A stretch of DNA of 64,000 bases from Kiloniellaceae bacterium (GTDB taxonomy: Bacteria > Pseudomonadota > Alphaproteobacteria > Kiloniellales > Kiloniellaceae), in contig JAJFGK010000109.1 in the NCBI GenBank assembly GCA_021776195.1, positions 40,450 through 104,449 on the forward strand, in the 5' to 3' direction. Shown one piece after another: positions 27,012 through 35,684 of this stretch. Below the pieces are notes generated by a model. It saw nothing but the letters and a program-made list of their open reading frames with translations. It had not been told where the DNA came from and did no database searches. Position numbers and translations under genes: made by a program. Every line of letters begins with the position of its first letter. The stretch's first letter is position 1.

Positions 27012-27300
27012 GGAACTTGTCGCTCACCAATCTCGCCAGGGCATTTACCGCCGCCCAGGCCTCGCGCCCGGTGGCCTCGATCGCCAACTCGCAACCCGGT
27101 GCCGCGGCCAGCATCATCAAGGCCATGATCGAAGACCCCGGGACCCGGGTGTCGCGCTTGGCCACCACCACCTCGGCATCGAAATCGCTGGCCAGCTTCA
27201 CGAACTTGGCGGCGGCCCGCGCGTGCAGGCCCCGCTGATTGCTGATCACCACCTGGCGGCGGGCGGGCGGTGCCGCGGCCTCACCGGCTGTACCGGTCAC
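27001..27300 (-). CDS. ptsH: Phosphocarrier protein HPr
   Basis: 99-residue HPr. The EI-dependent phosphorylation site is His26 in QRGLHARAAAKFV; Ser57 in GSSIMALMML corresponds to the serine phosphorylated by HPr kinase, in keeping with the hprK domain two genes upstream. An extension of about 14 residues precedes the usual start. The start codon is GTG at 27300 with no strong ribosome site; immediately upstream is a 17-base tandem duplication (27311-27350). Confidence 0.95.
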   Translation of the reverse strand: MTGTAGEAAAPPARRQVVISNQRGLHARAAAKFVKLASDFDAEVVVAKRDTRVPGSSIMALMMLAAAPGCELAIEATGREAWAAVNALARLVSDKFHEE

Positions 27301-27310
27301 GAGCTGGACC

Positions 27311-27350
27311 CCGTCATCGGGCGGATTCCGTCATCGGGCGGATTCCGTCA
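27311..27350. repeat. 17-base tandem duplication before ptsH
   Basis: CCGTCATCGGGCGGATT occurs twice in direct tandem (27311-27327 and 27328-27344), followed by a partial third unit CCGTCA. It lies directly upstream of the ptsH GTG on the minus strand. Confidence 0.9.
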
Positions 27351-27399
27351 AAGACTTGGCACCGCAATCGAGCCAGCGCCGCGATCGCGAGCACCGGCA

Positions 27400-27807
27400 T
27401 CAGTCCGGCTCGGCGGACAGCAGTTGGGATGCCACGTTGATGTACTTGCGGCCGGCTTCCTGTGCCTTGGAGACCGCCTCGGCCAGGGTCGCGCTGGACC
27501 GCAAGCCGGCCAGCTTGACCAGCATCGGCAAGTTGATCCCGGCGATCACCTCGACCGGGCCGCGGTCAAGCACCGAAATTGCCAGATTGGAGGGTGTTCC
27601 GCCGAACATGTCGGTCAAGACCACGACGCCATCGCCCTCGTCGTTGGCACTGACACTGTCGAGGATCTCTTGACGTCTGGCTTCCATATCGTCGTCCGGA
27701 CCGATACAGACCGCGCTGACATTCTTTTGCGGCCCGACGATGTGTTCCAGCGCATGGAGAAACTCCTGCGCCAAGCCGCCGTGCGTTACAAGCACCATAC
27801 CGATCAT
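27400..27807 (-). CDS. PTS EIIA component, mannose family (EIIA-Man)
   Basis: 135-residue EIIA-Man domain protein. The phosphoryl-accepting His9 is in MIGMVLVTHGGLAQEF, and the family segments VVVLTDMFGGTPSNLA and INLPMLVKLAGLR follow. A frame open to 27879 is ignored because the ATG at 27807 matches the family start. In alphaproteobacteria this protein is the terminal acceptor of the short PTS and has a regulatory role. It lies between hprK-rapZ and ptsH on the same strand. Confidence 0.94.
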   Translation of the reverse strand: MIGMVLVTHGGLAQEFLHALEHIVGPQKNVSAVCIGPDDDMEARRQEILDSVSANDEGDGVVVLTDMFGGTPSNLAISVLDRGPVEVIAGINLPMLVKLAGLRSSATLAEAVSKAQEAGRKYINVASQLLSAEPD

Positions 27808-27903
27808 GGTCGAATCCCAACTTTCGTGTCCAAACAAACCCGAGGGCCGCAGGCCACCGGCGCGGCGGCCAAGACGCACAACATGCGAGGAGCCTAGCGC
27901 TTT

Positions 27904-29301
27904 CTAGCGCGATTTCTCCGGCAAATCACCTGCCTTCTGGCGATCGGCCGGCCAAAGGGCTCCGGCCGCGCTCCCCTCGGCCTTGGGCAGGTCGCGGTGA
28001 TTGAGGGCGATGGCACGGCCTTCGCCCTCCAGCCAAGCCGCCAGGTGACAAGCCACCATCACCGAACGATGGCGGCCCCCGGTGCAACCGATGGCAATCG
28101 TCATGTAGCTCTTGCCCTGCTCTTCGTAGCGCGGCAACAGATGCCGCAACAAGGCCTTCAGGTGCTTGTCGAAGGCCTCGAAGGCCGGGTCGGCCTCGAT
28201 AAAGTCGACGATCTCGGGGGCTTCGCCGGTCAAGGGCCGCAGCGCCGCCTCGTAGTGCGGGTTGGTCAAGAAGCGCACGTCGAAAACCAGATCGGCGGCC
28301 CGGGGAAGACCCTCGCGGAACGAAAAGGAAGTGACGAATGTCGCCATGCCGGCGCGCTCTTCGGGCCCGAGCTTGGCGGCCAGAATCTGGCGCAATTGGG
28401 CCGGCGGCAGACCGCTGGTGGCGATCACCAGGTCGGCCTCCTCGCGCAGCGGTGCAACCAGGCGGCGTTCGGCGGCAATACCATCGATGACCGGCCGGTC
28501 CTCGGCCAGGGGATGGCGCCGGCGGGTCTCGGCAAAGCGCCTTACCAGGGTATCGTCGTCGCATTCCAGAAAGATCAGCCAAGTCTCGATATCGGACCGG
28601 GCGCGCAGGGTGGCCAACTGGGCGAGAAACGAGCGCGCGGCAAAATGGCGGGTGCGCACGTCGATGCCGACCGCCAGGGGCCGCTCCAAGGGCCCCTCCA
28701 GGACCCGATTCAAGAGGTGCAGGGGCAGGTTGTCGATCGCCTCGAACCGCATGTCTTCCAACAGCTTCAAGGCGGTGGAATGCCCCGCGCCCGACAGACC
28801 CGTGACCAGCACCAGACGGCGCGACTGCGCCGCCGTCGGCTCGGCAAAGACGGCCTCGTCGCTCTTGCTTTCCAGGGCCGGCACCGCAAGCCCCGCCAAG
28901 GCCAGCTCGATCTTGATCGGCGTCGAGGCCTGGTGCGGATCGAAAGCGAGCCGGGGCAGGCGATCGCCCAGAATGTCGAGCCAGTCGCCTTCGGGCAGGC
29001 GCTCGACCTCGGACGCGCCCACCAGATCGACGACCAGACAGAGCGCCGCTTCCTCCAGGCGCGCCAAGGACTGCAAGCCCAGGCCGCGCACCTCGATTCG
29101 GCCGGCGATGGTCTCCGGCGCACGCGCGACAAGCCGCCCATCACGCCGGAGCACCGCCGTCTGATCGTCGCTCACCAGCCGCCAGCCGCGGTCGATCAGG
29201 CGCAGCGCCAGATCGGATTTTCCCGCGCCCGAAGGCCCGCGCAGAAACACCGCCCGGCCCTCGAGAGCCACGGTGGTGGCGTGCAGCAGCTGTTCGGTCA
29301 T
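27904..29301 (-). CDS. hprK-rapZ: Fused HPr kinase/phosphorylase and RapZ (RNase adapter/nucleotide-binding) protein
   Basis: 465 residues in one uninterrupted frame. Residues 1 to about 145 are the short alphaproteobacterial HprK: Walker A LRGPSGAGKSDLALRLIDRG with Lys28, WRLVSDDQTAV, and the RIEVRGLGL signature. From about 160 to 450 is RapZ (YvcJ/YhbJ family): TGLSGAGHSTALKLLEDM, AIDNLPLHLLN, FLECDDDTLVRRFAETRRRH, FSFREGLPRAADLVFDVRFL and IGCTGGRHRSVMVACHLA. The two are normally neighbouring separate genes. In the RapZ Walker A, His174 (codon CAT) replaces the usual lysine. Gene order chvI-chvG-hprK(-rapZ)-EIIA-ptsH is typical of alphaproteobacteria. Confidence 0.94.
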   Translation of the reverse strand: MTEQLLHATTVALEGRAVFLRGPSGAGKSDLALRLIDRGWRLVSDDQTAVLRRDGRLVARAPETIAGRIEVRGLGLQSLARLEEAALCLVVDLVGASEVERLPEGDWLDILGDRLPRLAFDPHQASTPIKIELALAGLAVPALESKSDEAVFAEPTAAQSRRLVLVTGLSGAGHSTALKLLEDMRFEAIDNLPLHLLNRVLEGPLERPLAVGIDVRTRHFAARSFLAQLATLRARSDIETWLIFLECDDDTLVRRFAETRRRHPLAEDRPVIDGIAAERRLVAPLREEADLVIATSGLPPAQLRQILAAKLGPEERAGMATFVTSFSFREGLPRAADLVFDVRFLTNPHYEAALRPLTGEAPEIVDFIEADPAFEAFDKHLKALLRHLLPRYEEQGKSYMTIAIGCTGGRHRSVMVACHLAAWLEGEGRAIALNHRDLPKAEGSAAGALWPADRQKAGDLPEKSR

Positions 29302-29485
29302 GAATTCATAGTCCGTGGTGTTACCGCCAGGTCAGCTGTGGAGTCGAGTGTCAGGTGATCTTGCCCGATCCGACAGCGGCCGCATTATAACCCCCGATCG
29401 GGCCCCGCAGGCCAGAGGGATCTGTGCGCGCCGTCACGGTCAGAGAACAGGTTCCAGGGTCCTCACAGACTTCCGCCATCGCCGC

Positions 29486-31249
29486 TCAGCCTGCCGGCAA
29501 TTCGATGACGAAGCGGGCGCCGGCGATTTCGCCGCCGTCGTCGTGCCGGTTCTCGGCCCAGATGCGGCCGCCATGGGCCTCGATAATCTGCCTGGAGATC
29601 GAGAGGCCGAGACCCGAATGGGTGCCGAACTTTTCGCCCCGCGGCCGTTCGCTGTAAAAGCGATCGAACACCGCATCCAGCTTTCCTGGCGGCAGGCCGG
29701 GACCCTGATCGTCGACACACAACTTAACCACTTCCCCGTCCCGTTCCGGGATCAATTCGGCGGCCAGGAGGATCGTCCCGCCGGCGGGCGAGAAGGTCAC
29801 GGCGTTGCTGATCACGTTGCGCAGCACCTGGCCCAGACGGTCTTCCAAGCCCTGCACCGTCAGGTCCGCGGTCGCGTCGAGATCGAGCTCGAAGCGCGGC
29901 CCGTCATAGGACCCGTTGTTGGACCCGATTGGGGCTTCGCCGACAGCCAGCGCGCCGAGGCCGTGAAGCTCGGCCATGGTACGCAGCAAGGCGGCGATAT
30001 CGACCGGCTCCATCTCCTCGCGCGACAACTCGGCATCGAGGCGCGAGGCATCGGAGATGTCCGTGATCAGACGGTCGAGCCGGCCGACGTCGTCGAGGAT
30101 GATCGTCATCAATCGGCGCTGTTGGTCGGGATCTTCGATGCGCGCCACGGTCTCAACCGCACTGCGCAGCGAGGTCAGGGGGTTTTTGATTTCGTGGGAG
30201 ACATCGGCGGCAAAGCCCTCGATGGCATCGAGCCGGTCGTGGAGCGCCTGGGTCATGTCGCGCAGGGCGACCGAGAGGTCGCCGATCTCATCGCCGCGGC
30301 CGCGCAGATCGGGGATTTCCTGGGACCGGTCCTGGCCGTGGCTCACCAGGTCGGCGGCCAGCGCCAGGCGATGCAGCGGGCGCGCGATGGCACGGGCGAG
30401 ATAGATCGACAAGAGCACCGTGACCGCCAGCGCGACGCCGAAAATAATCAGGATATCCCGGCGCCGCGCCTCGACCGCCTGGGCGATGTCGGCCCCGCCC
30501 TTGGACAGCATCAGCGCTGCCAGAATCTGGCGGTAGCGCTGCACCGGCACGGCGACCGAAAGCACCAGTGCGCCGTCTTTCTCGCGCCGCACGACGGTGG
30601 GGCTTTCGCCCTCCAGCGCGGCCTCGGCTTCCCAGTAGTCGCCGGCCTGCTGATGGCTGGCCTCGAGGTAAATCGGCAGGTCGGTCTGACCCGGCAGCCA
30701 GGCAATCGCCGCATCGTAGATCCGGCCGAGACCGCCCCACCAGGGCGTGTCCATCGGCGGCAGTTCCATGACCTCGACCTGGGCGCCCGAGCCGGTCAGC
30801 ACGTAGCTGTCGGCCAAAAGCGCGCCGGAGCGATTGAACAGCCGGGCCCGCACGCCGGTGTCGCTGAGCAGCACGCGCATCAGCCGCTGGGCCGCCGCCG
30901 CGCGCAAGATGTCCTCGCCGGTCTCGTAGCTCTCCACGGCGCTGCTGCCGAAGCTGAGCGCGAAGGCGCGGGACTGCAGCTTGAGGGCCTCCAGCTCGGA
31001 GCCGATCAGGGTCTCGCGGTACTCCTCCAGATGGAGAAGGCCGAAAACCGGGATCGCCAGGGCCAGGACATTGATCGCCAGGATGCGCCGCATGATGGGC
31101 GAGCGCCAGCCGCGCCGGCGACGACGGGACCGGTCCTTGCCCTGAGACTGTTCCAAAGCCCGTAGCGGGCCTTTGACCCGTGCCTCGTCTTTCGCCCTGG
31201 GCGGCCGGGCTTGGGGCAGCGGCGGACCAGGTGTGGGGGATTCGGGCAT
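29486..31249 (-). CDS. chvG: ChvG/ExoS-type sensor histidine kinase
   Basis: 587-residue membrane kinase, partner of ChvI. Basic N-terminus, then a membrane segment (ILAINVLALAIPVFGLLHLE), a periplasmic sensing domain of about 220 residues (MDTPWWGGLGRIYDAA is typical), a second segment (ILIIFGVALAVTVLLSIYLA), HAMP, an H-box (ADVSHEIKNPLTSLRSAVE) and an ATPase domain (NVISNAVTFSPAGG, DDQGPGLPP, HSGLGLSISRQII). In rhizobia the pair responds to acid and envelope stress. It follows chvI by 43 bases and precedes hprK-rapZ. Confidence 0.94.
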   Translation of the reverse strand: MPESPTPGPPLPQARPPRAKDEARVKGPLRALEQSQGKDRSRRRRRGWRSPIMRRILAINVLALAIPVFGLLHLEEYRETLIGSELEALKLQSRAFALSFGSSAVESYETGEDILRAAAAQRLMRVLLSDTGVRARLFNRSGALLADSYVLTGSGAQVEVMELPPMDTPWWGGLGRIYDAAIAWLPGQTDLPIYLEASHQQAGDYWEAEAALEGESPTVVRREKDGALVLSVAVPVQRYRQILAALMLSKGGADIAQAVEARRRDILIIFGVALAVTVLLSIYLARAIARPLHRLALAADLVSHGQDRSQEIPDLRGRGDEIGDLSVALRDMTQALHDRLDAIEGFAADVSHEIKNPLTSLRSAVETVARIEDPDQQRRLMTIILDDVGRLDRLITDISDASRLDAELSREEMEPVDIAALLRTMAELHGLGALAVGEAPIGSNNGSYDGPRFELDLDATADLTVQGLEDRLGQVLRNVISNAVTFSPAGGTILLAAELIPERDGEVVKLCVDDQGPGLPPGKLDAVFDRFYSERPRGEKFGTHSGLGLSISRQIIEAHGGRIWAENRHDDGGEIAGARFVIELPAG

Positions 31250-31292
31250 GGGCTCGCTTGATCAACACTCAGTTGCGGCAGACGGCGATGGG

Positions 31293-31985
31293 TCAGCTGT
31301 CGCGGTAACGGTAACCCACGCCGTAAAGCGTCTCGATCTGGCCGAACTCGCCGTCGACCTCGCGGAACTTCTTGCGCAGCCGTTTGATATGGCTGTCGAT
31401 GGTGCGGTCGTCGACATAGATCGATTCGCCGTAGGCCGCGTCCATCAGCTGGTCGCGGCTTTTGACATGGCCGGGCCGTTGGGCCAGCCCGCGCAGAATG
31501 AGAAACTCCGTCACCGTCAGGTCGACCGGCCGGTTCTTCCAGGTACAGTGGTGGCGCGACGGGTCCAGCACCAGATCGCCGCGCAGCAGGGGTGCCTCGG
31601 CCTCGTCGCCCCCCTCGCCGGCCTTTTCGCGGCGCAGCAGGGCGCGGATACGTTCCACCAGGAGGCGCTGGGAGAAGGGCTTTTTGATGTAGTCGTCGGC
31701 GCCCAGACGCAGCCCCAGCAGCTCGTCCACCTCGTCGTCCTTGGAGGTCAGGAAGATAACCGGAAGATTGCTCGACTTGCGCAGCTGGCCGAGCAGTTCC
31801 ATGCCGTCCATGCGCGGCATCTTGATGTCGAGCACCGCCAGGTCCACCGGGCTGGCCGAGAGGCCGCGCAGCGCCTCGGAGCCGTCGTTGTAGGTGCGCA
31901 CGCGAAAGCCCTCGGCCTCCAGCGCGATCGACACCGAGGTCAGAATGTTGCGGTCGTCATCGACGAGGGCGACGGTCGGTTGCAT
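31293..31985 (-). CDS. chvI: ChvI-type OmpR-family response regulator
   Basis: 230 residues: receiver domain ([10 protein letters not shown], acceptor in [29 protein letters not shown]) and a winged-helix C-terminal DNA-binding domain ([47 protein letters not shown]). Start at the ATG at 31985 ([11 protein letters not shown]), preceded by AAGGAGA; a longer open frame adds 70 low-complexity residues and is rejected. First gene of chvI-chvG; divergent from msrA. Confidence 0.95.
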   Translation of the reverse strand: MQPTVALVDDDRNILTSVSIALEAEGFRVRTYNDGSEALRGLSASPVDLAVLDIKMPRMDGMELLGQLRKSSNLPVIFLTSKDDEVDELLGLRLGADDYIKKPFSQRLLVERIRALLRREKAGEGGDEAEAPLLRGDLVLDPSRHHCTWKNRPVDLTVTEFLILRGLAQRPGHVKSRDQLMDAAYGESIYVDDRTIDSHIKRLRKKFREVDGEFGQIETLYGVGYRYRDS

Positions 31986-32428
31986 CGCGGGTCTCCTTGA
32001 CGTGTGGATCCATTGAAGCAGAGCGGCGGCGGATTGTCCCGCGGTCTTATCGCAGCGCCAACCTGGCGTCCTGGGTAAAAGACCGCCCGAAAGTGGCGCT
32101 TTTGCGGCAGAAGCACGGCATTTCCCGGCAGCGCGGCGCGATTCCGACCGTGTTTCCCGGAAATCCGGGCCTCCCGGGGCGCCGGGCCGCGGCATTCAGT
32201 GTAGAACCACCAGGACGAGGACGCCCCCTCCTTGCGCTGTCGACAGCCCAGGGGGGACTGTGCAAAGTTACGGCCGTCGCTCAGGTGGACCTGCCGAGCG
32301 ACGTAATTGGTGGTATGGTCTTGATTTGAAAGGGACCGCGCCCACTTGGAACGGGACCGCTGGTCGTCAGGCACCGTCGATCTGGCCCAGCACTGCCGAT
32401 CGCAGACAAAGGATAAGGAGATCATTCG
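31986..32428. other. Divergent intergenic region, chvI / msrA
   Basis: 443 bases between two divergent genes, so it should carry both promoters. Apart from the AAGGAG before msrA and the AAGGAGA before chvI, I see no repeat, RNA gene or clear operator. Open frames here are extensions of chvI. Confidence 0.5.
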
Positions 32429-32947
32429 ATGACATCCTCGCACGAGCGTGCCGTACTAGCCGGCGGTTGCTTCTGGGGCATGCAGGATCTGATCCGCAAA
32501 CTGCCCGGTGTCGTCAGCACGAGGGTCGGCTATACCGGCGGGGACGTGCCGAACGCGACCTATCGCAACCATGGAAGCCATGCCGAGGGCATCGAGATCC
32601 TGTTCGACCCCCAGCGCACAAGCTACCGCGACCTGTTGGAGTTCTTCTTCCAGATTCACGATCCCAGCACCTTGAACCGGCAAGGCAATGATGTCGGCGC
32701 CGCCTACCGCTCGGAGATCTTCTATGTCTCCGATGCCCAGCGCGCCGAGGCACTCCGCACGATCGAGGATGTCGACGCCGCCGGCCTGTGGCCCGGGCCC
32801 GTGGTGACCAAGGTCTCGCCGGTCGGTGATTTCTGGGAGGCCGAGCCGGAACACCAGGATTACCTCGAGCGCCGCCCGAACGGCTATACCTGCCATTTCG
32901 TCCGCCCGGGCTGGAAACTGCCCCGACGCGACGGCGCCGCCGCCTGA
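32429..32947 (+). CDS. msrA: Peptide-methionine (S)-S-oxide reductase
   Basis: 172-residue MsrA that repairs the S epimer of methionine sulfoxide in proteins. Catalytic Cys14 is in [13 protein letters not shown]; the conserved [20 protein letters not shown] and [19 protein letters not shown] follow. A good AAGGAG precedes the ATG. Stand-alone, with no MsrB domain. It converges on the NTF2-like gene. Confidence 0.97.
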   Translation: MTSSHERAVLAGGCFWGMQDLIRKLPGVVSTRVGYTGGDVPNATYRNHGSHAEGIEILFDPQRTSYRDLLEFFFQIHDPSTLNRQGNDVGAAYRSEIFYVSDAQRAEALRTIEDVDAAGLWPGPVVTKVSPVGDFWEAEPEHQDYLERRPNGYTCHFVRPGWKLPRRDGAAA

Positions 32948-33021
32948 CCGAGCCCGGCGCCGCCTATGGGATTGGCGCAGGCAGTGGCAATCTGCCCGCC
33001 CGTGACCGGGTTGCCAGACCG

Positions 33022-33393
33022 TCAATCGACGGCGTTCGTGTCCTGACTGAAATTGCTTTTCCAACGACCGTCGATCCGTTGCCAGATGGATGTCACGTAC
33101 ATCTTGGAGTCGCGATCCGGGTCGGTGTTGCGGGTGAAGCGTGCCAGATAGGACAAGAGAACCACATCGGCTGAATAGACCTTGAGTTTGGCTTCAGACA
33201 GTTGATAGCCGAGGACGCTTGGCCCCTTTTGCAATTGGCTGACGTGCTCGGCCTTATCGGCAAAGCCGCTTTCATAAACGCCCAAAAAATCATCGCTCAA
33301 CAGGCGCGCGTCGGCGCTTGGGTCGCCCTCGACCAATGCTGTCCAGACTTGCTTTTCCAGGGCCAGAAAATCTTCGGTCCTGTCATGGCTCAT
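33022..33393 (-). CDS. NTF2-like/SnoaL-fold protein (DUF4440 type)
   Basis: 123-residue small alpha+beta protein with the NTF2-like pattern: an N-terminal helix (DFLALEKQVWTALVEGD), DARLLSDDFLGVYESGFADKAEH, and strands ending VTSIWQRIDGRWKSNFSQ. Members include ketosteroid-isomerase-like enzymes and proteins of unknown role; no catalytic residue can be assigned here. I use the ATG at 33393 (MSHDRTEDF), preceded by AGAGAGGGG; the open frame further upstream is not supported. No operon partner. Confidence 0.8.
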   Translation of the reverse strand: MSHDRTEDFLALEKQVWTALVEGDPSADARLLSDDFLGVYESGFADKAEHVSQLQKGPSVLGYQLSEAKLKVYSADVVLLSYLARFTRNTDPDRDSKMYVTSIWQRIDGRWKSNFSQDTNAVD

Positions 33394-33823
33394 TGGGTGT
33401 CCCCTCTCTCCTCGGACCATACCGCGTCGAGGCTTCTTCCGCCGCTCCGGCAAAAATGAAATCGCAGGCGGCGCAACGATAGAGACGCAGCATCCGAACC
33501 CTTCACCGGGCCATCGCACCCCCGGTGATTCCGGTCGCCTCATGGGGCCCCCGCCACCGAGAGGGCAGGGCCGGTAGGAGCCTGTCAGGAAGGAAAATGC
33601 GGATCAAGAATTGATCGATCTTGCCCGGCACAAGTAGGACCGGCACAAGTAGGAATAGTGGAAAATCACCGATGCCGATCGCGGCGACGCCGGGGCAGGC
33701 CCCCGGCGATAACCCGGATTCGGGCAAAATCGGGCTTGGCAAAGACTTTCCCTTGGCCGCTATAATGGCCAAATCGCGCCGGACGGTCGCGTTGCGATGG
33801 ATTGAACAGGCGCCGAAGAGACG
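33394..33823. other. Divergent intergenic region before the GlxA-type regulator
   Basis: 430 bases with no credible gene. It includes the 15-base tandem duplication at 33625-33654 and the ribosome site of the regulator gene. Both divergent promoters should lie here but none is clear. Confidence 0.5.
33625..33654. repeat. 15-base tandem duplication
   Basis: CCGGCACAAGTAGGA is repeated exactly in direct tandem in the region upstream of the GlxA-type regulator. Confidence 0.9.
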
Positions 33824-34825
33824 ATGATAGACGACCCTTCCGGGCAACCGACCGGCGAACGGCCCCAGCGCTTTGGCTTTCTCGTCTTGCCCAAGTTCGC
33901 GATGATGCCCTTCACGGCGGCGGTCGAGCCCCTGCGCGCGGCCAACCTCTTCGCCGGTCGCAAGCTCTATCACTGGACCCTGATCAGCCTCGACGGAGAG
34001 CCGGTCACCTGTTCCAACGGCACCCCGGTACTGCCTCAGGCCGCGATCGCCGACATCGAGCGGCTCGACACGGTGGTGGTCTGTAGCGGCCTGGACGCCC
34101 ATCTGGTGCAGGACAAGGCGCTGTTCGGCTGGCTGCGCCGCCTGAGCCGCCAGGGCGCCCGGGTCGGCGCCCTGTCCGACGGCGCCTTCATTCTGGCCAA
34201 GGCCGGCCTTCTGGAAGGCTATCGCTGTACGATCCACTGGAACTGCCACGACAGCTTCGCCGAATCCTTTCCCGAGATCGAGCTCGCCGCCGATCTCTAT
34301 CATATCGACCGGACGCGCTTCACCTGTTCGGGCGGCACCGCCGCGCTCGACATGATGTGCTCGATGGTCGAGATGGATCATGGCCGCGGGCTGGCGCTCC
34401 GGGTCGCCGAGCAGTTCATGCACGACCGCATACGTGCCGACGAGGATGCCCAGCGCATGCCGTTGCGCCAGCGCCTCGGCCTCAGTCACCCGCGGTTGTT
34501 GAAGGCCGTGGAGTTGATGGAGCAGAACCTGGAGACGCCGCTGCCGCTCTCGGCCCTGGCCAAGCTCTGCGGCGTCTCGACCCGCCAGCTCGAGCGCCTC
34601 TTCAACAAATACCTGGGCCGCACGCCGCGGCGCTATTACCTGGAATTGCGCTTGAAGCGGGCCCAGATGCTGCTGACCCAGAGTTCCCTGCCGGTCATGG
34701 AGGTGGCGCTGGCCTGCGGCTTCGTTTCCGCGTCGCACTTCGCCAAGTGCTACAAGGAGCTCTACAAGCAGGCCCCGCGCACCACCCGCCTGCCCAGTCA
34801 TGAGTTCTCGGCCCTGCTGCAATAG
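33824..34825 (+). CDS. GlxA-family transcriptional regulator (DJ-1/PfpI-like domain plus AraC HTH)
   Basis: 333 residues. Residues 15 to about 200 are a DJ-1/PfpI-like domain in which the nucleophile position reads ALSDGAFILAKAGLL, with Asp rather than Cys, followed by CTIHWNCHDSFAESFP; this pattern is typical of GlxA regulators of betaine and carnitine metabolism such as GbdR and CdhR. The C-terminus has two AraC helix-turn-helix motifs (LSALAKLCGVSTRQLERLF and VMEVALACGFVSASHFAKCY). The next gene begins just after, overlapping slightly if the longest frame is used. Target and effector are unknown. Confidence 0.92.
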   Translation: MIDDPSGQPTGERPQRFGFLVLPKFAMMPFTAAVEPLRAANLFAGRKLYHWTLISLDGEPVTCSNGTPVLPQAAIADIERLDTVVVCSGLDAHLVQDKALFGWLRRLSRQGARVGALSDGAFILAKAGLLEGYRCTIHWNCHDSFAESFPEIELAADLYHIDRTRFTCSGGTAALDMMCSMVEMDHGRGLALRVAEQFMHDRIRADEDAQRMPLRQRLGLSHPRLLKAVELMEQNLETPLPLSALAKLCGVSTRQLERLFNKYLGRTPRRYYLELRLKRAQMLLTQSSLPVMEVALACGFVSASHFAKCYKELYKQAPRTTRLPSHEFSALLQ

Positions 34826-34837
34826 TCCGATTTTCCC

Positions 34838-34842
34838 GGAGG
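34838..34842 (+). promoter_or_regulatory. Ribosome binding site deciding a TTG start
   Basis: GGAGG 8 bases before the TTG at 34851; the more upstream ATG at 34800 lies inside the preceding regulator gene and has no such site. Confidence 0.7.
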
Positions 34843-34850
34843 CGGTACCC

Positions 34851-35684
34851 TTGACCAGCGACCCCGAACCCGGCGCCGGAAAGCCCGTGGACCCGCGGGC
34901 AACCGGCGATGAGGTCCGCGCCCTGATGCGTCGGGCCACCACCGCCAGTCTGGCGACCGCGCTGGCGCCGCAAGCCGCGATCGTCGGCGATGCCGGCGAC
35001 AGCGGCACGGCCTGGCCCTTTGTTTCACTGGTGCTGAGCTGTCTCGACCATTCCGGTTGTCCGCTGTTGCTGCTGTCAGACCTGGCGGAGCACACCCAAA
35101 ACCTGAAGGCCGATTCCCGGGCGGCCCTGCTATTCGACGGCACCACGGGCCGGTGCGATCCGCTGACCGGCCCCCGGGCCACCCTGCTGGGGCGGATCGA
35201 GCGCTGCGCCGACGCGGCGGAGACCGTCGCCCTGCTCGAGCGTTTCGTGGCACGCCACCCCGGGGCGGCGATCTATCGCGGATTTGCCGACTTCGGCCTT
35301 TATCGTCTGCGCCCCGAACGGGCCCATCTGGTGGCCGGCTTCGGAAAAATCGTTTGGGTCGAGGCGGAGGCCCTGGTGCTGGTGCCGGATGGCGACGGTG
35401 CCTTGGCCGCCGCGGAAGCCGGGATTGTCGCCCACATGAACGACGACCATGCCGATGCGGTTGCCCTGATAGCCGCGCATTTCCTGGGCTGGCCGGCGCC
35501 ACAAGACCCGGATGGTGCGGTGGCGCGCCTGGTCGGCATCGATCCCGAGGGGGCCGACCTGCGGGTCGCTGGGCGGCTAGGACGGGTCGAGTTCGCCAAG
35601 CCGGTCGGCGACGCCGCGGCCTGCCGCGTCGAGCTGGTGCGCCTGACCAAAGAGGCTCGGAGGGCCGCGCTCGCCGGCGGCTAA
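34851..35684 (+). CDS. HugZ-like FMN-binding split-barrel protein with DUF2470 domain
   Basis: 277 residues. N-terminal pyridoxamine-5-phosphate-oxidase-like split barrel (VRALMRRATTASLATAL, PLLLLSDLAEHTQNLKADSR, AALLFDGT) and a C-terminal DUF2470/HugZ-C domain (AAEAGIVAHMNDDHADAVAL). The His-rich HMNDDH motif binds haem in HugZ-type haem oxygenases; family members without haem activity also exist. I choose the TTG at 34851 because of the GGAGG before it. The gene follows the GlxA regulator by 25 bases and its stop overlaps the convergent membrane-protein stop. Confidence 0.85.
   Translation: MTSDPEPGAGKPVDPRATGDEVRALMRRATTASLATALAPQAAIVGDAGDSGTAWPFVSLVLSCLDHSGCPLLLLSDLAEHTQNLKADSRAALLFDGTTGRCDPLTGPRATLLGRIERCADAAETVALLERFVARHPGAAIYRGFADFGLYRLRPERAHLVAGFGKIVWVEAEALVLVPDGDGALAAAEAGIVAHMNDDHADAVALIAAHFLGWPAPQDPDGAVARLVGIDPEGADLRVAGRLGRVEFAKPVGDAAACRVELVRLTKEARRAALAGG

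Noticed and set aside
33503..35182. Open frame of over 550 codons on the minus strand
   Set aside because: Antisense of the GlxA-type regulator and the HugZ-like gene.
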